Shown here one piece after another: positions 37,063 to 48,509 of a stretch of 64,000 nucleotides of DNA. Position numbers and translations under genes: made by a program. Origin of the DNA: Bipolaris cookei (lineage: Eukaryota > Ascomycota > Dothideomycetes > Pleosporales > Pleosporaceae); NCBI GenBank assembly GCA_002286855.1, contig NRSV01000035.1:124001-188000 (forward strand), in the 5' to 3' direction. The stretch's first letter is position 1. The number at the start of each line of letters is the position of its first letter. The notes below the pieces were generated by a model that did no database searches, had not been told where the DNA came from, and saw only the letters and a program-made list of their open reading frames with translations.

Positions 37063-40000
37063 ATGAATCCAGCGCATCGAGACGGGTGGCCGCCGGCACA
37101 GGCAGGTGTGTCGGCGCAGACCCAGCAGCAAACAGAGCAAGCGCAAGGACAAGCGCCAGCACCACGCCCTCTTGGACCTTATGGGTGCGTACTTTCTACT
37201 TGTCCCACCTACCATAGCAGTCACGGGCGAAGAAGCTGCCAAAATCGCCTTCTCCCCATCATTTGACTGGAAACAAGCTGACTCTGAAAGTGACAACAGG
37301 CCAAACAACGCGAATTCACAGGCTACACCTCATGCGTCATCTGCGCAAGGTCCAGGGCCGGTACTTCCTCCACCATCTGGTAGGTAGCGCATGCAAAGGA
37401 CGCGCCTCTCTCCAAACTGCTAATTCATCACAGGTGGTGGATATTATTCCTCAAGCGCCGCGACAGCCCACAACCAGAATCTTCCTACGCTTCCAGGACT
37501 GACTGCGCAACCTCAGCACTCGTCGCCCCACATGTCCGCTCAGCGACCACCTTCTTCTGACGCGGCAGCACAAGGTCACCAAGGCCCCCAGGGGTCCCAA
37601 TACTCGTTGCCGGGAATATCGCAAACACTACTACAGCAGCAGCAGCAATCGCAAGCGCAGCCTCAATCGCAACAGCAACAGCATCTGCCGACTTCGGAGC
37701 AAGTGAACACGGACAGGGAACGAGAAATGCGCGAGCGCGAAACAAGGGAGAGGGAAATGGAAGCGCATCCCATGCACCAACAAGAAGAAATTGTAAAGCG
37801 CGAAGCAGAACAGCGGGATCGGGAGCTCCATGAGCGCCAGCAGCGCGAGCACGCAGCGCTACAAAATCACTCTACGCCAATGCAAATCCATCAACCTGTT
37901 GCAGTCGCCCCTTCCGCACGAACGATACACGGTCCGAATGGTTTGCTCGGACAATCTGGGCAGATGAACGGGCCAAATTCACTTGCACCTCCAATGGGCG
38001 GCAACCAAAACGCACCTAACCCCATGTACGGCAACGCGCCTGCGCAGCACGAGCAGACGACGCCTCGTATGCAGCACGCGGTGCAAGCGCCGACCCAAGC
38101 TCAAATGTTGATGCCCTTTGCTGGTCCTCCAGGATCCATGGCTATGGGTCAGGGACAGCAGCCGATTCTCAATGACGCATTGAGCTATCTCGACCAAGTC
38201 AAGGTGCAATTTGCAGATCACCCCGACGTCTACAATCGATTCCTCGATATTATGAAAGACTTTAAGAGCGGTGCGATTGACACTCCAGGCGTTATAGAAA
38301 GGGTATCAACTCTCTTTGCGGGCAATCCGGCCTTGATCCAAGGATTTAACACATTTCTCCCACCTGGCTATAAAATTGAGTGTGGAACCAATGGAGACCC
38401 AAACGCTATTCGAGTCACTACGCCAATGGGTACTATGGTTTCCACCATGCCCGCTCCAAGGCCACTTTCGCCACCCCGAAGCGGTGCCGCCAACGGCAAC
38501 AACGCTTCGCAGCATGAGAGTACCTACTATGAAACCGCGCAAGGACGACCTTGGCCTCAGCAGCAAAGGCCCCAAGGGTCTGAGGGACAAGAAACAATGT
38601 TTTCTCCAAACAACCGCACTTTGGGACAGCCTCTGTATGGGCCACAGCAAGGACAACAGGGCCATCCGCAGCATTCACCAGAAGTTACCTCACGACCCCA
38701 TACTGACCCTGCTGGCTCAGCCGCCGCACTAGCTCACCAACAAGAGCAAAGGGGCGTTTCGCAGCTGCAAAATGCTGTTTCTGCTGCCACTGGTCGTTCG
38801 CTCATGTCGCCTAGTGTTGACGCTGCTACCCCTCAAGGACAAGCAATGAATGGCTCTGCTCAACTTCCCCAAATGGGCGGGGCTGCAGCCGAGAAACGAG
38901 GACCAGTGGAATTCAACCATGCTATCAGTTACGTCAACAAGATCAAGGTAAATAAACACTCACTTCAAAGGGGATCTACGGGCACGGACGCTAACAATAG
39001 CACAGAATCGATTTGCGGCTCATCCTGATATCTACAAGAACTTCTTGGAGATACTCCAGACCTACCAACGAGAATCGAAACCTATCCAGGACGTATACGC
39101 TCAAGTCACTCATCTGTTCGGCGGCGCGCCAGATCTTCTTGAAGACTTCAAGCAGTTTCTACCAGAATCTGCCGCTCACCATAGAGCACAACAACAGGCT
39201 GCCAAGAACGCTGCTGAAGATGCGGTTATGCTTAGCAATGTAAGAGGAGAATCAGGATACGGAGTCGCAGCGAACCAACAGACACCTGGTCGCGCGGATA
39301 CCTCGCGACTGCCTCCCATGGGCAACTTCGCGCCCACACCCACAGCGAACCGTGATAACAAGCGGAAGCGTGAGCGACAGGGACCAGTAGCTGCACCCAT
39401 ACCTGCGCCCATGTCTCAAGAACCGCCGACCTCGAATGTCCGCGGTAGTTACAACCAGGTGAATGTCAACAAGGTACGTAAATCTTTTCGCACTTTTATC
39501 GGCAAGACTGGGGTCATGGCATTCAGTCGTTCCTTTTTTTCCAAGATGCACGTGCACAGCCCCAACGTCCTCCAGTCAACTCCTTGTCCTTTCCTTTTTC
39601 AGACGTCGCGCCCATCTTGACTCCCACTCATGATCACGCGCGCTGCCACGTCGAGCGTTGTCGTCGTGCATGGTGGCGGCCGCGACAGGTTTCATTTGCC
39701 TAGCGGTTGTTCGGACGCGTTGACGTTGCAATGGCCTCCCCCATCTCTTTCCGATGTGCGGAACGAGCCAAGCAAATCCAATTACAGAGTTGCTGCAGTT
39801 CCAAAACGTTTTTCATGTTCTGACGAGAGTTTGTCTGCTAACCAACTCAAGCGTGCAAAGACCGGACATACTGCAAAGCAGACGATTCCAGATGGCCCAC
39901 CAGTCTCGCCTACCTTGACGCCTGCGCTGCCTGAGCCCATGCCGCCAACAACAACGACATCTCCTAGCCAAGATGAGCTTGCGTTCTTTGACCGCGTCAA

Positions 40001-42557
40001 GAAGTTTATCGGAAACAAGAACATTATGAACGAGTTCTTGAAGCTCTGCAATCTCTACTCGCAGGATTTGATCGACAAGCAACTCCTCCTGTACCGTGCG
40101 CAATCCTTCATCGGCGGCAACCAAGAGCTTTTTGCATGGTTCAAGAAATTCATGGGCGAAGATGAAGAGCAGCAAAATTCGCGCCCCAAGACAGTCAATT
40201 CTCGTGTCTCCTTGTCCAACTGCCGAAGCTTGGGCCCCAGCTATCGTCTTCTTCCTAGGCGTGAAAGGGAACGCGTATGCAGTGGGCGTGATGAGCTTTG
40301 TCGGTCTGTCTTGAATGACGAATGGGCCTCTCATCCAACGTGGGCTTCCGAAGATTCTGGATTCGTCGCGCATCGCAAGAACACATTCGAAGAGGGTCTC
40401 CACAGGATTGAAGAAGAACGTCATGACTATGACTTCAACATCGAAGCTTGTAGCCGCACAATCCAGCAGCTGGAGCCCATCGCCAACCAGTTGCTCACGA
40501 TGAAGCCCGAAGACAGGATTGGGTTTACTTTGCCTCCCGGACTGGGCGGACAGAGTGAGACAATCTACAAGCGTGTCATCATGAAGATCTATGGTCGCGA
40601 TCGGGGCAAAGACGTTATCAAAGAGCTCTTCCAGATGCCCTGGAGCGTAGTCCCAGTGCTCCTCCACCGGTTAAAGACGAAGCTGGAAGACTGGAAGGCT
40701 GCCCAACGGGAATGGGAAAAGGTCTGGCGCGACCAGACTCAAAAGATCTTCTGGAAGTCCCTTGATCACCAAAGCATCACAGTCAAGCAAGTTGACAAGC
40801 GACAATTCCAACCCAAGTCGCTTACAAACGAGATCCAAGTTCGCTACGAGGAACAAAAGCGTCTCCAACAGATTCAAGAAATCTCACAGCCCGACTATCA
40901 GTTTGCCTTCTCCTTCAAGGATGAAGAAGTGCTGTTCGACGTGGCTCGTTTGATGCTCACTTGTGCCGACAACAACCCAGGCGCCGAATTTGCAAAGGTT
41001 GTGCCTTTTATCAGGGAGTTTGTTCTCCTCTTCTTCGGCATCGATTCAGCCAAGTTTGAACAGCGGGTTCACACTTCGGGGCGCGACACACCCAATGATT
41101 CCGGCGAAGACACTCCCTCTCCAGATGAAGACATCTCTCAACGCTCGCTGAAGATAAAGAAGGGTGACCTTCGCCGCGATGTTCTTGACCCCCGCAGTAA
41201 GCCGCGGAAGGACAAAGAGGACAGCATCGCCTCAGCGAGCCGGGACAGCACACCAGACAACTCTATGGAAGAGGATGCTGCTGGCGACAGCTCCAACTCG
41301 ATGCCACGTGCGGACCGACCAGCTAGCCATTGGGTGGAATATGCCGCTACTCCGACTGCCTTCGGTGACAAGGAATTCGAGCACGAAGAACCTTACCGTC
41401 GCGTTGAGTACAACATGTACGCCAATGCCTCAATCTACTGCTTCTTCCGGATGTTTGTAATGCTTTACGAGAGGCTTTTAAAGCTCAAGGAAAGTGAGGA
41501 TGAAGTGCAAAGACTTATCATGCGTGCCAAGGAGCCCAAGCCAGCACAAAAACTCAAGATGCTGGACAAGCAACCTGAAGACTTTTTCAAGGACACTTCG
41601 CCTACAGCAAACTACTATCAGCAACTTCTCGACATGTTCCAGGACCAGATTACTGGAGACGTTGAGATGAACTTTATCGAGGAGACATTACGTCGATACT
41701 ATTTGCAGATTGGCTGGCAGTTGTACTCATTCGATAGGTTGCTTAGCTCATTGGTTCGATTTGCTGTTGCAATTGTAAGTCAGGATAGCAAGGATAAGAG
41801 CCTTGATATCTACAACCTCTTCAGAAAGGACCGCGTCAACGACACCACCACCCACAAGAGCGAGATTGCCTACCGAAAGGCTGTTGAGAAGTTCGCCAAA
41901 GATGCTGATACGTACCGCATTACTTATGTAAGCAATAACTGTTCTGTTGTCGATGACAATACGCTAATCTGGCAACAGGACCCCGCCAAGATGGAAGCAT
42001 ATGTCCGGCTGTTTAAGAAGGATGACCCTACTTTTGAATTTAACACGCTGGATCGGATCAAGCGCTGGCGGGCATACGTCGCCTCGTACATGGCTGTCGA
42101 GCCTACCGAGGAGGTCGATCTCTCGCGCGTCAACTATCCTTACCTTAAGAGGCGTTTGGCAAAGGCCGAACTTCTCTCCGAAGAAGACCGTTTCGATCAG
42201 GTCCAGCATGACGACAAGATTACTGTTTCCATTAGTCCTTCTGCCTACGTCATGACGTTTATCAACAGCGAGCCATTTGGTACGGGTGGCGTACAGTACT
42301 TCCTCCAGCCGGATGCCGTGCGCGCAGGTGTCAGTGAGGCTGGTCCAAAGCCCAGCGAGGAGTACAAGAAGCTCAACGATGACCGGAGAGAGAGGGTCCA
42401 AGAAATCCTTGTGAGAAACAATAGCTGGATGAAGGATCTGAGTCGAGATGAAGTGGATGCCAAGAAGACGGCGTTCAAGAAGGATATGGAAGAGCCTAGG
42501 AAGTTGGCTGAAGGCGAGGATGTGGACATGGAGGGTGCGGATGGGTTTGCGTACTAA
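37063..42557 (+). CDS. SIN3: SIN3 transcriptional corepressor scaffold
   Basis: Six coding exons: 37063-37184, 37300-37379, 37434-38947, 39006-39473, 39852-41927 and 41979-42557, giving 1612 aa. SIN3 scaffolds the Rpd3-type histone deacetylase complex. Three paired amphipathic helix domains are visible: PAH1 (LNDALSYLDQVKVQF, about 312-375), PAH2 (HAISYVNKIKNRFAAHPDIY, about 561-625, split by an intron) and PAH3 (LAFFDRVKKFIGNKN, about 769-835). The HDAC-interaction region follows (CRSLGPSYRLLPRRERE, WASHPTWASEDSGF). A polyQ tract and an RE-rich charged helix lie near the N-terminus, and a Ser/acidic linker before the Sin3 C-terminal domain. The 378-nt intron before residue 729 ends in AAG; the last intron is 51 nt and stop-free. 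Confidence 0.93.
37631..37682 (+). repeat. CAG/CAA coding repeat in SIN3
   Basis: Encodes an interrupted poly-Gln tract (LLQQQQQSQAQPQSQQQQH) near the SIN3 N-terminus. Confidence 0.9.
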
Positions 42558-42889
42558 GTTCACAGGCTAGTATCGCGTTAGAGATTGGGTGGAATTGTTG
42601 GCTCCTCGGCGTTGCTGGCTTGGATGGTCTGACTGCGACGCGTTGATTTTGCTTAATGATCTTCGCATCGCACACATGGGGGGAGCGGGTTGGCGTACAA
42701 CACATGGCCTACATGCACAGCATAGCACTTCCTTTGCGTTCTTGAAGCTGGTGTTTGATTGGTGTTCCGGATGATAACCCAGCTCATCTACTATATCCAT
42801 TTGTATGTGTGTGTGTGGATGATTTTCTAGGTTCCAAATTATTATATCCTGCTTTCGAGCCTCCTGCTTTTCTTGCGTTTCTCATCCAG
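42558..42889. other. convergent 3' region
   Basis: 330 bp between the SIN3 and DsbA-like stop codons. A short TGTGTG run lies near 42805. No gene is seen. Confidence 0.6.
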
Positions 42890-43581
42890 TCACTTACTAA
42901 CATTCTTAGCCAACCACTCCTCCCACTGTTCCACCGTCCAGCTACTACTAATCTCATTCCTCACAACCCCATCAAACACCACCGTCGGCGTAACATGCAC
43001 ACCCGTCATGCGATTCGCCTTGACCTGCACCTTGACATCGTCTGTCACCCTATTCCCCGAATTCAAACTCCCATCCTCACCGGGCTTATCGCTAATCTTC
43101 AACAACTCATACACTTTCCCCTCATCTACCCCTACACTCGCCGCTATCCCGGCCAACCGCTTATACGTCTGATTCCGCGTCTCATTCACCAGACTGACAT
43201 CGAAGAAGTCCTTTTGCTGCTCAAATAGCTTCTGCGAGAAGTCATAGAATTTACTGGAATCTACGCGTTGGACAGCGTATGCGGCTTCATGGGCGAGTGT
43301 GGAGGACGGGTGCCAGGGTTGGATTTGCTGGCGGAAAATGGTTACGAGGCTTGTGCCGTAGGTGGAGAGGAGGGTGTTGCGGATGGGGGGCGTGAAGAGG
43401 GTTTTGTACATTTTGGCGGAGAAAGGGCAGACGTAGTCGAGGTCTAGAAGTTATGCTGTTAGGCATAGGAAACATAGAAAAGGGAGAGGGAAGACGAACA
43501 TAGCTCGAGGGTGTGGACGGCTTTGGGTTGGATGGAAGAGGAAGCTAGCTTTTGGCCTGCGAATTTGGGTGCGAGCGCCAT
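42890..43581 (-). CDS. DsbA-like thioredoxin-fold protein with CPFS active-site motif
   Basis: Exons on the minus strand are 43581-43500 and 43443-42890, giving 211 aa. The intron donor is GTTCGT. The N-terminus MALAPKFAGQKL leads to a first strand and LDYVCPFSAKMYK, the thioredoxin-fold active-site loop. The second Cys is replaced by Ser (CPFS). A helical insertion follows, then the cis-Pro region VHVTPTVVFDG. This suits the DSBA/thioredoxin-like family widespread in fungi. With one Cys it cannot form the usual disulfide, so a glutathione-linked or non-redox role is more likely (inference). Confidence 0.8.
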
Positions 43582-44088
43582 TGTTGCGGGTGCGATTGCT
43601 GTTGCTTTGGGTTGGATGGGAGAGGGGAAGTTGGAAGGAGGGGTTTGTAGGGGAATGGAAAGGTCAAGGTGGTGAGATATACGGTGGAAAAAGCACGCAA
43701 TTGTAGGGTAGGTTCAGATGCTAGGAGCGGCGGGTATGACGACAGTCGGACCGGCTGCAATCGACATGTGAAGATTTGATGCGATTGTGGAAATATCGAG
43801 CTAGCACAATTATTTTTCAGATGCTCAAGAGATCTACAGTAACTATCAATTATACCGAAAATTAATAAATGTAGCTTTAAGGCATTGCATCTATCTGGGA
43901 CTACCCGAGCTCTAAAGAGTAGCGTGCCCCTCCCCCGCTGTGTCCAACCAAGATGGTCGCGGCAACTCCACACATTCCCGAAACTCAAAGCTTCCATGCA
44001 GCACTCCGTCATAGCTCAAATTTCTTGGGACAACCACTGTCGCTGTTTGACTTTTCAGTCCAAATACCACCTCCATATTTGATCAATA
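43582..44088. promoter_or_regulatory. divergent promoter, DsbA-like / ANCHR-like
   Basis: About 510 bp between divergent start codons. No specific element is recognised. Confidence 0.45.
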
Positions 44089-45210
44089 ATGCCTGACCTC
44101 AATTCTACCGACGACGATCTCCTTGCCCGCCTTAATGCGCTCAAGAAGTCCTCTGTTAGTTTGGATATCAACTACAACGCGTCGATAGCGCCCACGGAAC
44201 CTCCTAAACCTACCGACGATCTTGCGGCACGATTTGCGCGTCTGGGCTCCGCATCGCCGGCGGGCTCTCCGCAGCCATCACGAACAGCGTCCACGAGTAA
44301 TATACGCGCACCAATTATGGCACCGGGTGCATCGAACTATCTAGAGGGGATATCTCAGGGTGTAGGTGGCCCAAATGTTGAATTCAACGATGAAGACGAA
44401 AAGAGCCTGGAAGAGCTACTGGGTGAATTGAATGGTGCCATTGGAGACAGAGCGGAATGGGATGTGTCCAAGGAGGAGCAGCAAGATGTTGGGATGCTAT
44501 TGAAAGATGTGCGCAGGATATTACCAGAAGTGGCGAATAATTGTACACAAGGGCAAAGCAATCAGGACAAAACAGAGGGGCTGACGGATTGGGAGAGCAT
44601 CGAAGTCAACATCGGTAGTGGAGAAGTCGGTGCAAGACAAGACACTGACGAAGAAGTGGGCGAAGAAGGCAAAAGGAAGACCGAGGATGACGAGGCCGAC
44701 GACATCATCGCAAGAGTCATGGCTGAGCTTGAAATAAGCAAGAAATACGACCCTACTTCCCCAGCATCAGAAGACAATAAGCCAGACTCTGGAGACCAGA
44801 AGCTCCGCAACGAAACTACGGATAACGACCTGAGTCTCCCTTCTGCACCCCAAGATCTACCCAAACCAGACACACAAGCCATAGAAGACGACTTCACTGC
44901 CCGCCTAGCTGCCCTCGCTGCACCCTCACCCTCCCAAATAGACGCTCTTGGCCTCCCGTCCGCACCATCTTTCGCTCCGACAGAGAAACCTCCCGTCTCA
45001 ACGAATCTGCAAAAGAAGATTGACGAGGAAATTGATACATGGTGCATCATATGTCAGGACGATGCGACACTCAAGTGTTTGGGCTGCGATAACGATTTAT
45101 ATTGCCAGAATTGCTGGATGGAAGGACACAAGGGGGAGAGTGCGGGGTTTGAGGAACGACGGCATAAGGCTGTGCTGTATTCGAGGAAGAAAAAGCAGGC
45201 TGCTGTGTAA
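44089..45210 (+). CDS. ANCHR (ZFYVE19)-like protein with MIM1-like motifs and C-terminal zinc finger
   Basis: A single exon of 373 aa. The N-terminus carries a near-perfect MIM1 motif (DDDLLARLNALKK, residues 8-20). Related D-x2-L-x2-R-x3-L patterns recur: TDDLAARFARLG (about 43), DDIIARVMAELE (about 204) and EDDFTARLAALA (about 266). MIM1 motifs bind MIT domains of ESCRT ATPase Vps4. The C-terminus has a compact B-box-like zinc site (CIICQDD..CLGCDNDLYCQNCWMEGH, from residue 319). This combination matches ANCHR/ZFYVE19, which restrains Vps4 in the abscission (NoCut) checkpoint. Motifs are seen; the septation or abscission role in this fungus is inferred. Confidence 0.75.
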   Translation: MPDLNSTDDDLLARLNALKKSSVSLDINYNASIAPTEPPKPTDDLAARFARLGSASPAGSPQPSRTASTSNIRAPIMAPGASNYLEGISQGVGGPNVEFNDEDEKSLEELLGELNGAIGDRAEWDVSKEEQQDVGMLLKDVRRILPEVANNCTQGQSNQDKTEGLTDWESIEVNIGSGEVGARQDTDEEVGEEGKRKTEDDEADDIIARVMAELEISKKYDPTSPASEDNKPDSGDQKLRNETTDNDLSLPSAPQDLPKPDTQAIEDDFTARLAALAAPSPSQIDALGLPSAPSFAPTEKPPVSTNLQKKIDEEIDTWCIICQDDATLKCLGCDNDLYCQNCWMEGHKGESAGFEERRHKAVLYSRKKKQAAV

Positions 45211-45699
45211 AGAGGGAAATTGTGGAAGTTTTTGACTTTTGGATTGCTATGCATCTTGCATTCCAGAGTGCGAGGACGAGGTTGGACCTCCGTTGGTTTC
45301 TCCAGACGTGACCATTCCCCCCACAATCCAGGCTCTGTGCTCATCAAGAGACATCGCTTGCTATATTGTATACCAGCAATGCTGTGGCAGGCGGCCAGAT
45401 CGGTGCGGGACAGCACGCAAGGCCATGTACTTCCACTGTGGACCCTACGCGGAGCATGCAGAAACAGTGACCCGCTCAGAAAAGACCATTCTTGAACAGT
45501 TACTATCTCACTCAACATTGGATAAGAGACTACGACTGAGAGCCCTATTCATTCCTGAGCTTGTCTCACAAGATCAACAACAGGGGGAGAGACGCAAGGC
45601 AGTATAAGAAAACCATAGCAGTTAAAACTTACAACATTTGCGGGTCTGGTATCTTGGAAAGCAGAAACAAGGCATACTACAAACTACTATATGTACACT
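45211..45699. other. convergent 3' region with a Cys-rich open frame
   Basis: Between two convergent genes. An ATG frame at 45239-45607 (122 codons, nine Cys) opens 28 nt after the preceding stop codon. A similarly long frame runs on the other strand, so I treat it as probable 3' untranslated sequence. Confidence 0.4.
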
Positions 45700-46781
45700 T
45701 CAATGCTTGTGTTCCTCGTCAAAAGTCAACATGACACCCATTACTCTTTCATACGTCCACATGGTGACGGCGCTGGCTGGTGCCGCTTTGAGCAGACTGA
45801 CGGTCAGGCCGCGATACATACCGCGCCTTCCTTCGTGTTTCCAGATATGGGCCAAGGTGCTAACTACACCGGTATATGTAGGTATGTTCCGATGGACGTA
45901 GCGCTCTCGGGTCGGGCCTTGGACTTGCAGTCGCTTGCGCGTCGTATCGAGCGGGTAGACAGCGGTCTTGGAAAGGATACTTGCCATGATACCTGCTACG
46001 GCATCTGAGCTTCCAAGTGGCAGGTGAACTGGAGAGGCGGCGGTAATTGGCTTCAAACTCTCGTAGCTGGCAAAGAAGAGGCCCATGTACGGGACAATCT
46101 GGCTGACACCAGCTCCAAGACCGCGGAAGAAGCCAGTGGGTCCTTCATGCTGCGCAATGTGCCTTAGAGAAGCGACGATGGACGTGTATACACGCTCGGT
46201 TCCCTGAGCAGCAAAACGCGTGCGGAGTAGATCGAGCGGATATGTGAGCGTTGTCGCGGCAGCACCAGCCGAAGCGCCGCTGATGAAGTTGGTCACAGAA
46301 CCGGGCAGGGCGTAGGGTGGAGGAAGCGCCTCGAGTATATGTGAGACATATGTATAGGCCGAGAACTGGACGCTGCCGTAGGTCAAGTACATGAGCTCGG
46401 CGGGTATGTTGCCCTTCCACAGGCCGGTGAGGCCCTCCTCGCGCAAAATCTGCTTGAGGGTGCCCAGCGTTCCCTTGTACACAGGGCCCTGGACATGGCG
46501 AATGCTGAAGGGGTCGGATAGGGAATGGATTTGAAGCTGCAGGCGGATCTTGATGACGTCGAGGGGCGCGATCACGAAGCTGTTCACATGTCAGCCATGT
46601 CGATGGTGATGAGGCCAAAGGATGAAGAATACCGTGAGACTAGGCCTGCAACTGCACCTGCAATCACCACTTGCCGCTGGGAGCCCTGCGAGATATATTA
46701 GCCCCGCGTCCTTTGCCTCTCCAAACGGTCGAGACCGATGAATGGTACCTCATGCTTCAACTGCGCTACACCCTCAGACAT
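45700..46781 (-). CDS. TPC1: mitochondrial thiamine pyrophosphate carrier
   Basis: Exons on the minus strand are 46781-46749, 46685-46633 and 46579-45700, giving 321 aa. Three mitochondrial-carrier repeats are visible with signatures PLDVIKIRLQ, YPLDLLRTRF and YPLDTTRKRLQ, each followed by G-x2-G-x-(Y/F)-(R/K)-G patterns (GLWKG, GFFRG, GMYRG). The N-terminus (RQVVIAGAVAGLVSRFVIAPLDV) and the overall pattern match fungal TPC1, which brings thiamine pyrophosphate into the matrix. The first two introns are within the first 30 codons. Carrier assignment is certain; TPP as substrate rests on similarity to that subgroup. Confidence 0.88.
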
Positions 46782-47024
46782 GCGCCCAGTGCGTCAGTCG
46801 GCACACGTGCTGGGGTTCGGGGCGCAATTGTATGTCCTCAACAGATCCTCGGTATGCAGGAGGAATGGATGCTAGGTGTTGCCGGATAGAGGGTGTGTGA
46901 TGACCTCGGTCAATGGCGCGTTTGATTCCCACATTCCCACCAAGCTCGCGCGATAGAAAAGAAGCAGACCCCGCCTCGTTTTGTTATTGGTATTCACCAG
47001 CTGCGACAAATCGACCAACCGACC

Positions 47025-48509
47025 ATGGCTTCCAACATCATCTTCAAGCTTCCTTCACGTCATCTGAGACTACAAGCAACAAACTCTTGCAGGACACGCG
47101 CTGCAGTCCAAAGACGAAGCTTCCGCTTCCATTCGTGCTGGCGATCACCGAATCCCGCCGAGCATGCTAATCGGAGCCCCGCTACCCATGGCCCCTTCAG
47201 GCCAACCAGACCACGGCAACAACAACCACAGCTACGCCAGGTGGAATGGGCAGAAGAGCAGGGAAACCTAATCCACCATGTTTCAGCAGGCGCTCCAGCA
47301 AAAAGCATCTCGGTGAATATCGACGGACAACCCAGGGTCTTTGATGCTGCATTCCTGCGCGATAGCTGTACTTGTGTGCATTGCGTGGACCAGTATAGCA
47401 ACAATAGGCTTTTCCAGACCTCAGACATTCCAGAAGATATAAAAGGTAGCGCCAAGGCCGTTGTCGACGATACAAAAGGAGATTCAATTGAAGTGCAATG
47501 GGACAGCGATGTCAAGGGGTTTGGCCCGGAGCACCGCACCCGGCACTCCATCAATTGGCTCCGCCAGGCATTCAACACAGAGGTCCAAACAAGCAGCGGC
47601 GTACGATACGATGACCGAGTATTCTGGGATGGCAAGGAGATGACAAAAGCTAATAAATGGCTCGACTACGATGCCTACATGTCTCAAGACGAGACTCTCT
47701 TCGGCGCCCTTACCCACCTCCACAGATACGGCCTCCTTTTCATCAACAATGTACCCGATTCAGAAGAGTCCGTGGTCTCTCTTGCTTCCCGTGTGGGAAC
47801 TCTCAAAGACACTTTCTACGGCCGCACATGGGACGTTCGCTCTAAGCCCAAAGCCGAAAACATTGCCTACACCCCCGACTATCTCGGTCTCCATATGGAT
47901 CTTCTGTACACTTCTAACCCACCGCACCTTCAACTTCTCCACTCATTGCGTGCCCGCACTCCAGGCGGTGAATCCTTCTTCTCCGACGCCTTTGCCGCTG
48001 CCCACCAACTCCGCGAGCAATCAGTGGACCACTTCAACACGCTGTGCACTTTTCCCGTCACATACCACTGCCACCAGCCGCCAAACCACTACCACTTTAC
48101 CCGCCCAGTAATCGAGACATTTCCTTGTCCCGAAGGCACCGAAATAACTAGCAGCACCATCCGCCGTATAAACTGGTCTCCGCCATTCCAAGCCCCCTGT
48201 CAAGTACCCAACGGCAGTAGCAATACGCCTTCTCTCCGCTCATACATTGCTGCCGCGCATGCGTATGAGAAACTACTCAGCTCCCCAGATAACCTTTACG
48301 AGTACAGATTGAACGAGGGTGAGTGCGTCATTTTCGATAATAGGAGGGTGCTACATGCGCGAAGGGCATTTGATGCGTCAAAAGGGGAGCGCTGGCTTAA
48401 AGGCGCATATGTAGATAATGATGTTTTCTTCTCCAAATTGAGGGTTTTGCAGGAGGTTTTTGAGGGGAGGTGGGTTGCTGATGGGGTGGTTAGGGAGGCT
48501 GTGGTGTAG
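47025..48509 (+). CDS. gamma-butyrobetaine dioxygenase-like 2-oxoglutarate/Fe(II) oxygenase
   Basis: A single exon of 494 aa. The N-terminal 70 residues are Arg/Ser/Gln-rich with few acidic residues, like a mitochondrial presequence. Next comes the small zinc domain of this family (FLRDSCTCVHCVD). The TauD-type jelly roll has the iron motif HMD (in LGLHMDLLYT), the distal His in NRRVLHARR and the Arg that binds 2-oxoglutarate. The family holds gamma-butyrobetaine hydroxylase (last step of carnitine synthesis) and trimethyllysine dioxygenase (first step). YGRTWDVRS and the length favour the former, but a mitochondrial leader is more usual for the latter. The start is the first ATG and lies 243 bp from divergent TPC1. 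Confidence 0.85.
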   Translation: MASNIIFKLPSRHLRLQATNSCRTRAAVQRRSFRFHSCWRSPNPAEHANRSPATHGPFRPTRPRQQQPQLRQVEWAEEQGNLIHHVSAGAPAKSISVNIDGQPRVFDAAFLRDSCTCVHCVDQYSNNRLFQTSDIPEDIKGSAKAVVDDTKGDSIEVQWDSDVKGFGPEHRTRHSINWLRQAFNTEVQTSSGVRYDDRVFWDGKEMTKANKWLDYDAYMSQDETLFGALTHLHRYGLLFINNVPDSEESVVSLASRVGTLKDTFYGRTWDVRSKPKAENIAYTPDYLGLHMDLLYTSNPPHLQLLHSLRARTPGGESFFSDAFAAAHQLREQSVDHFNTLCTFPVTYHCHQPPNHYHFTRPVIETFPCPEGTEITSSTIRRINWSPPFQAPCQVPNGSSNTPSLRSYIAAAHAYEKLLSSPDNLYEYRLNEGECVIFDNRRVLHARRAFDASKGERWLKGAYVDNDVFFSKLRVLQEVFEGRWVADGVVREAVV

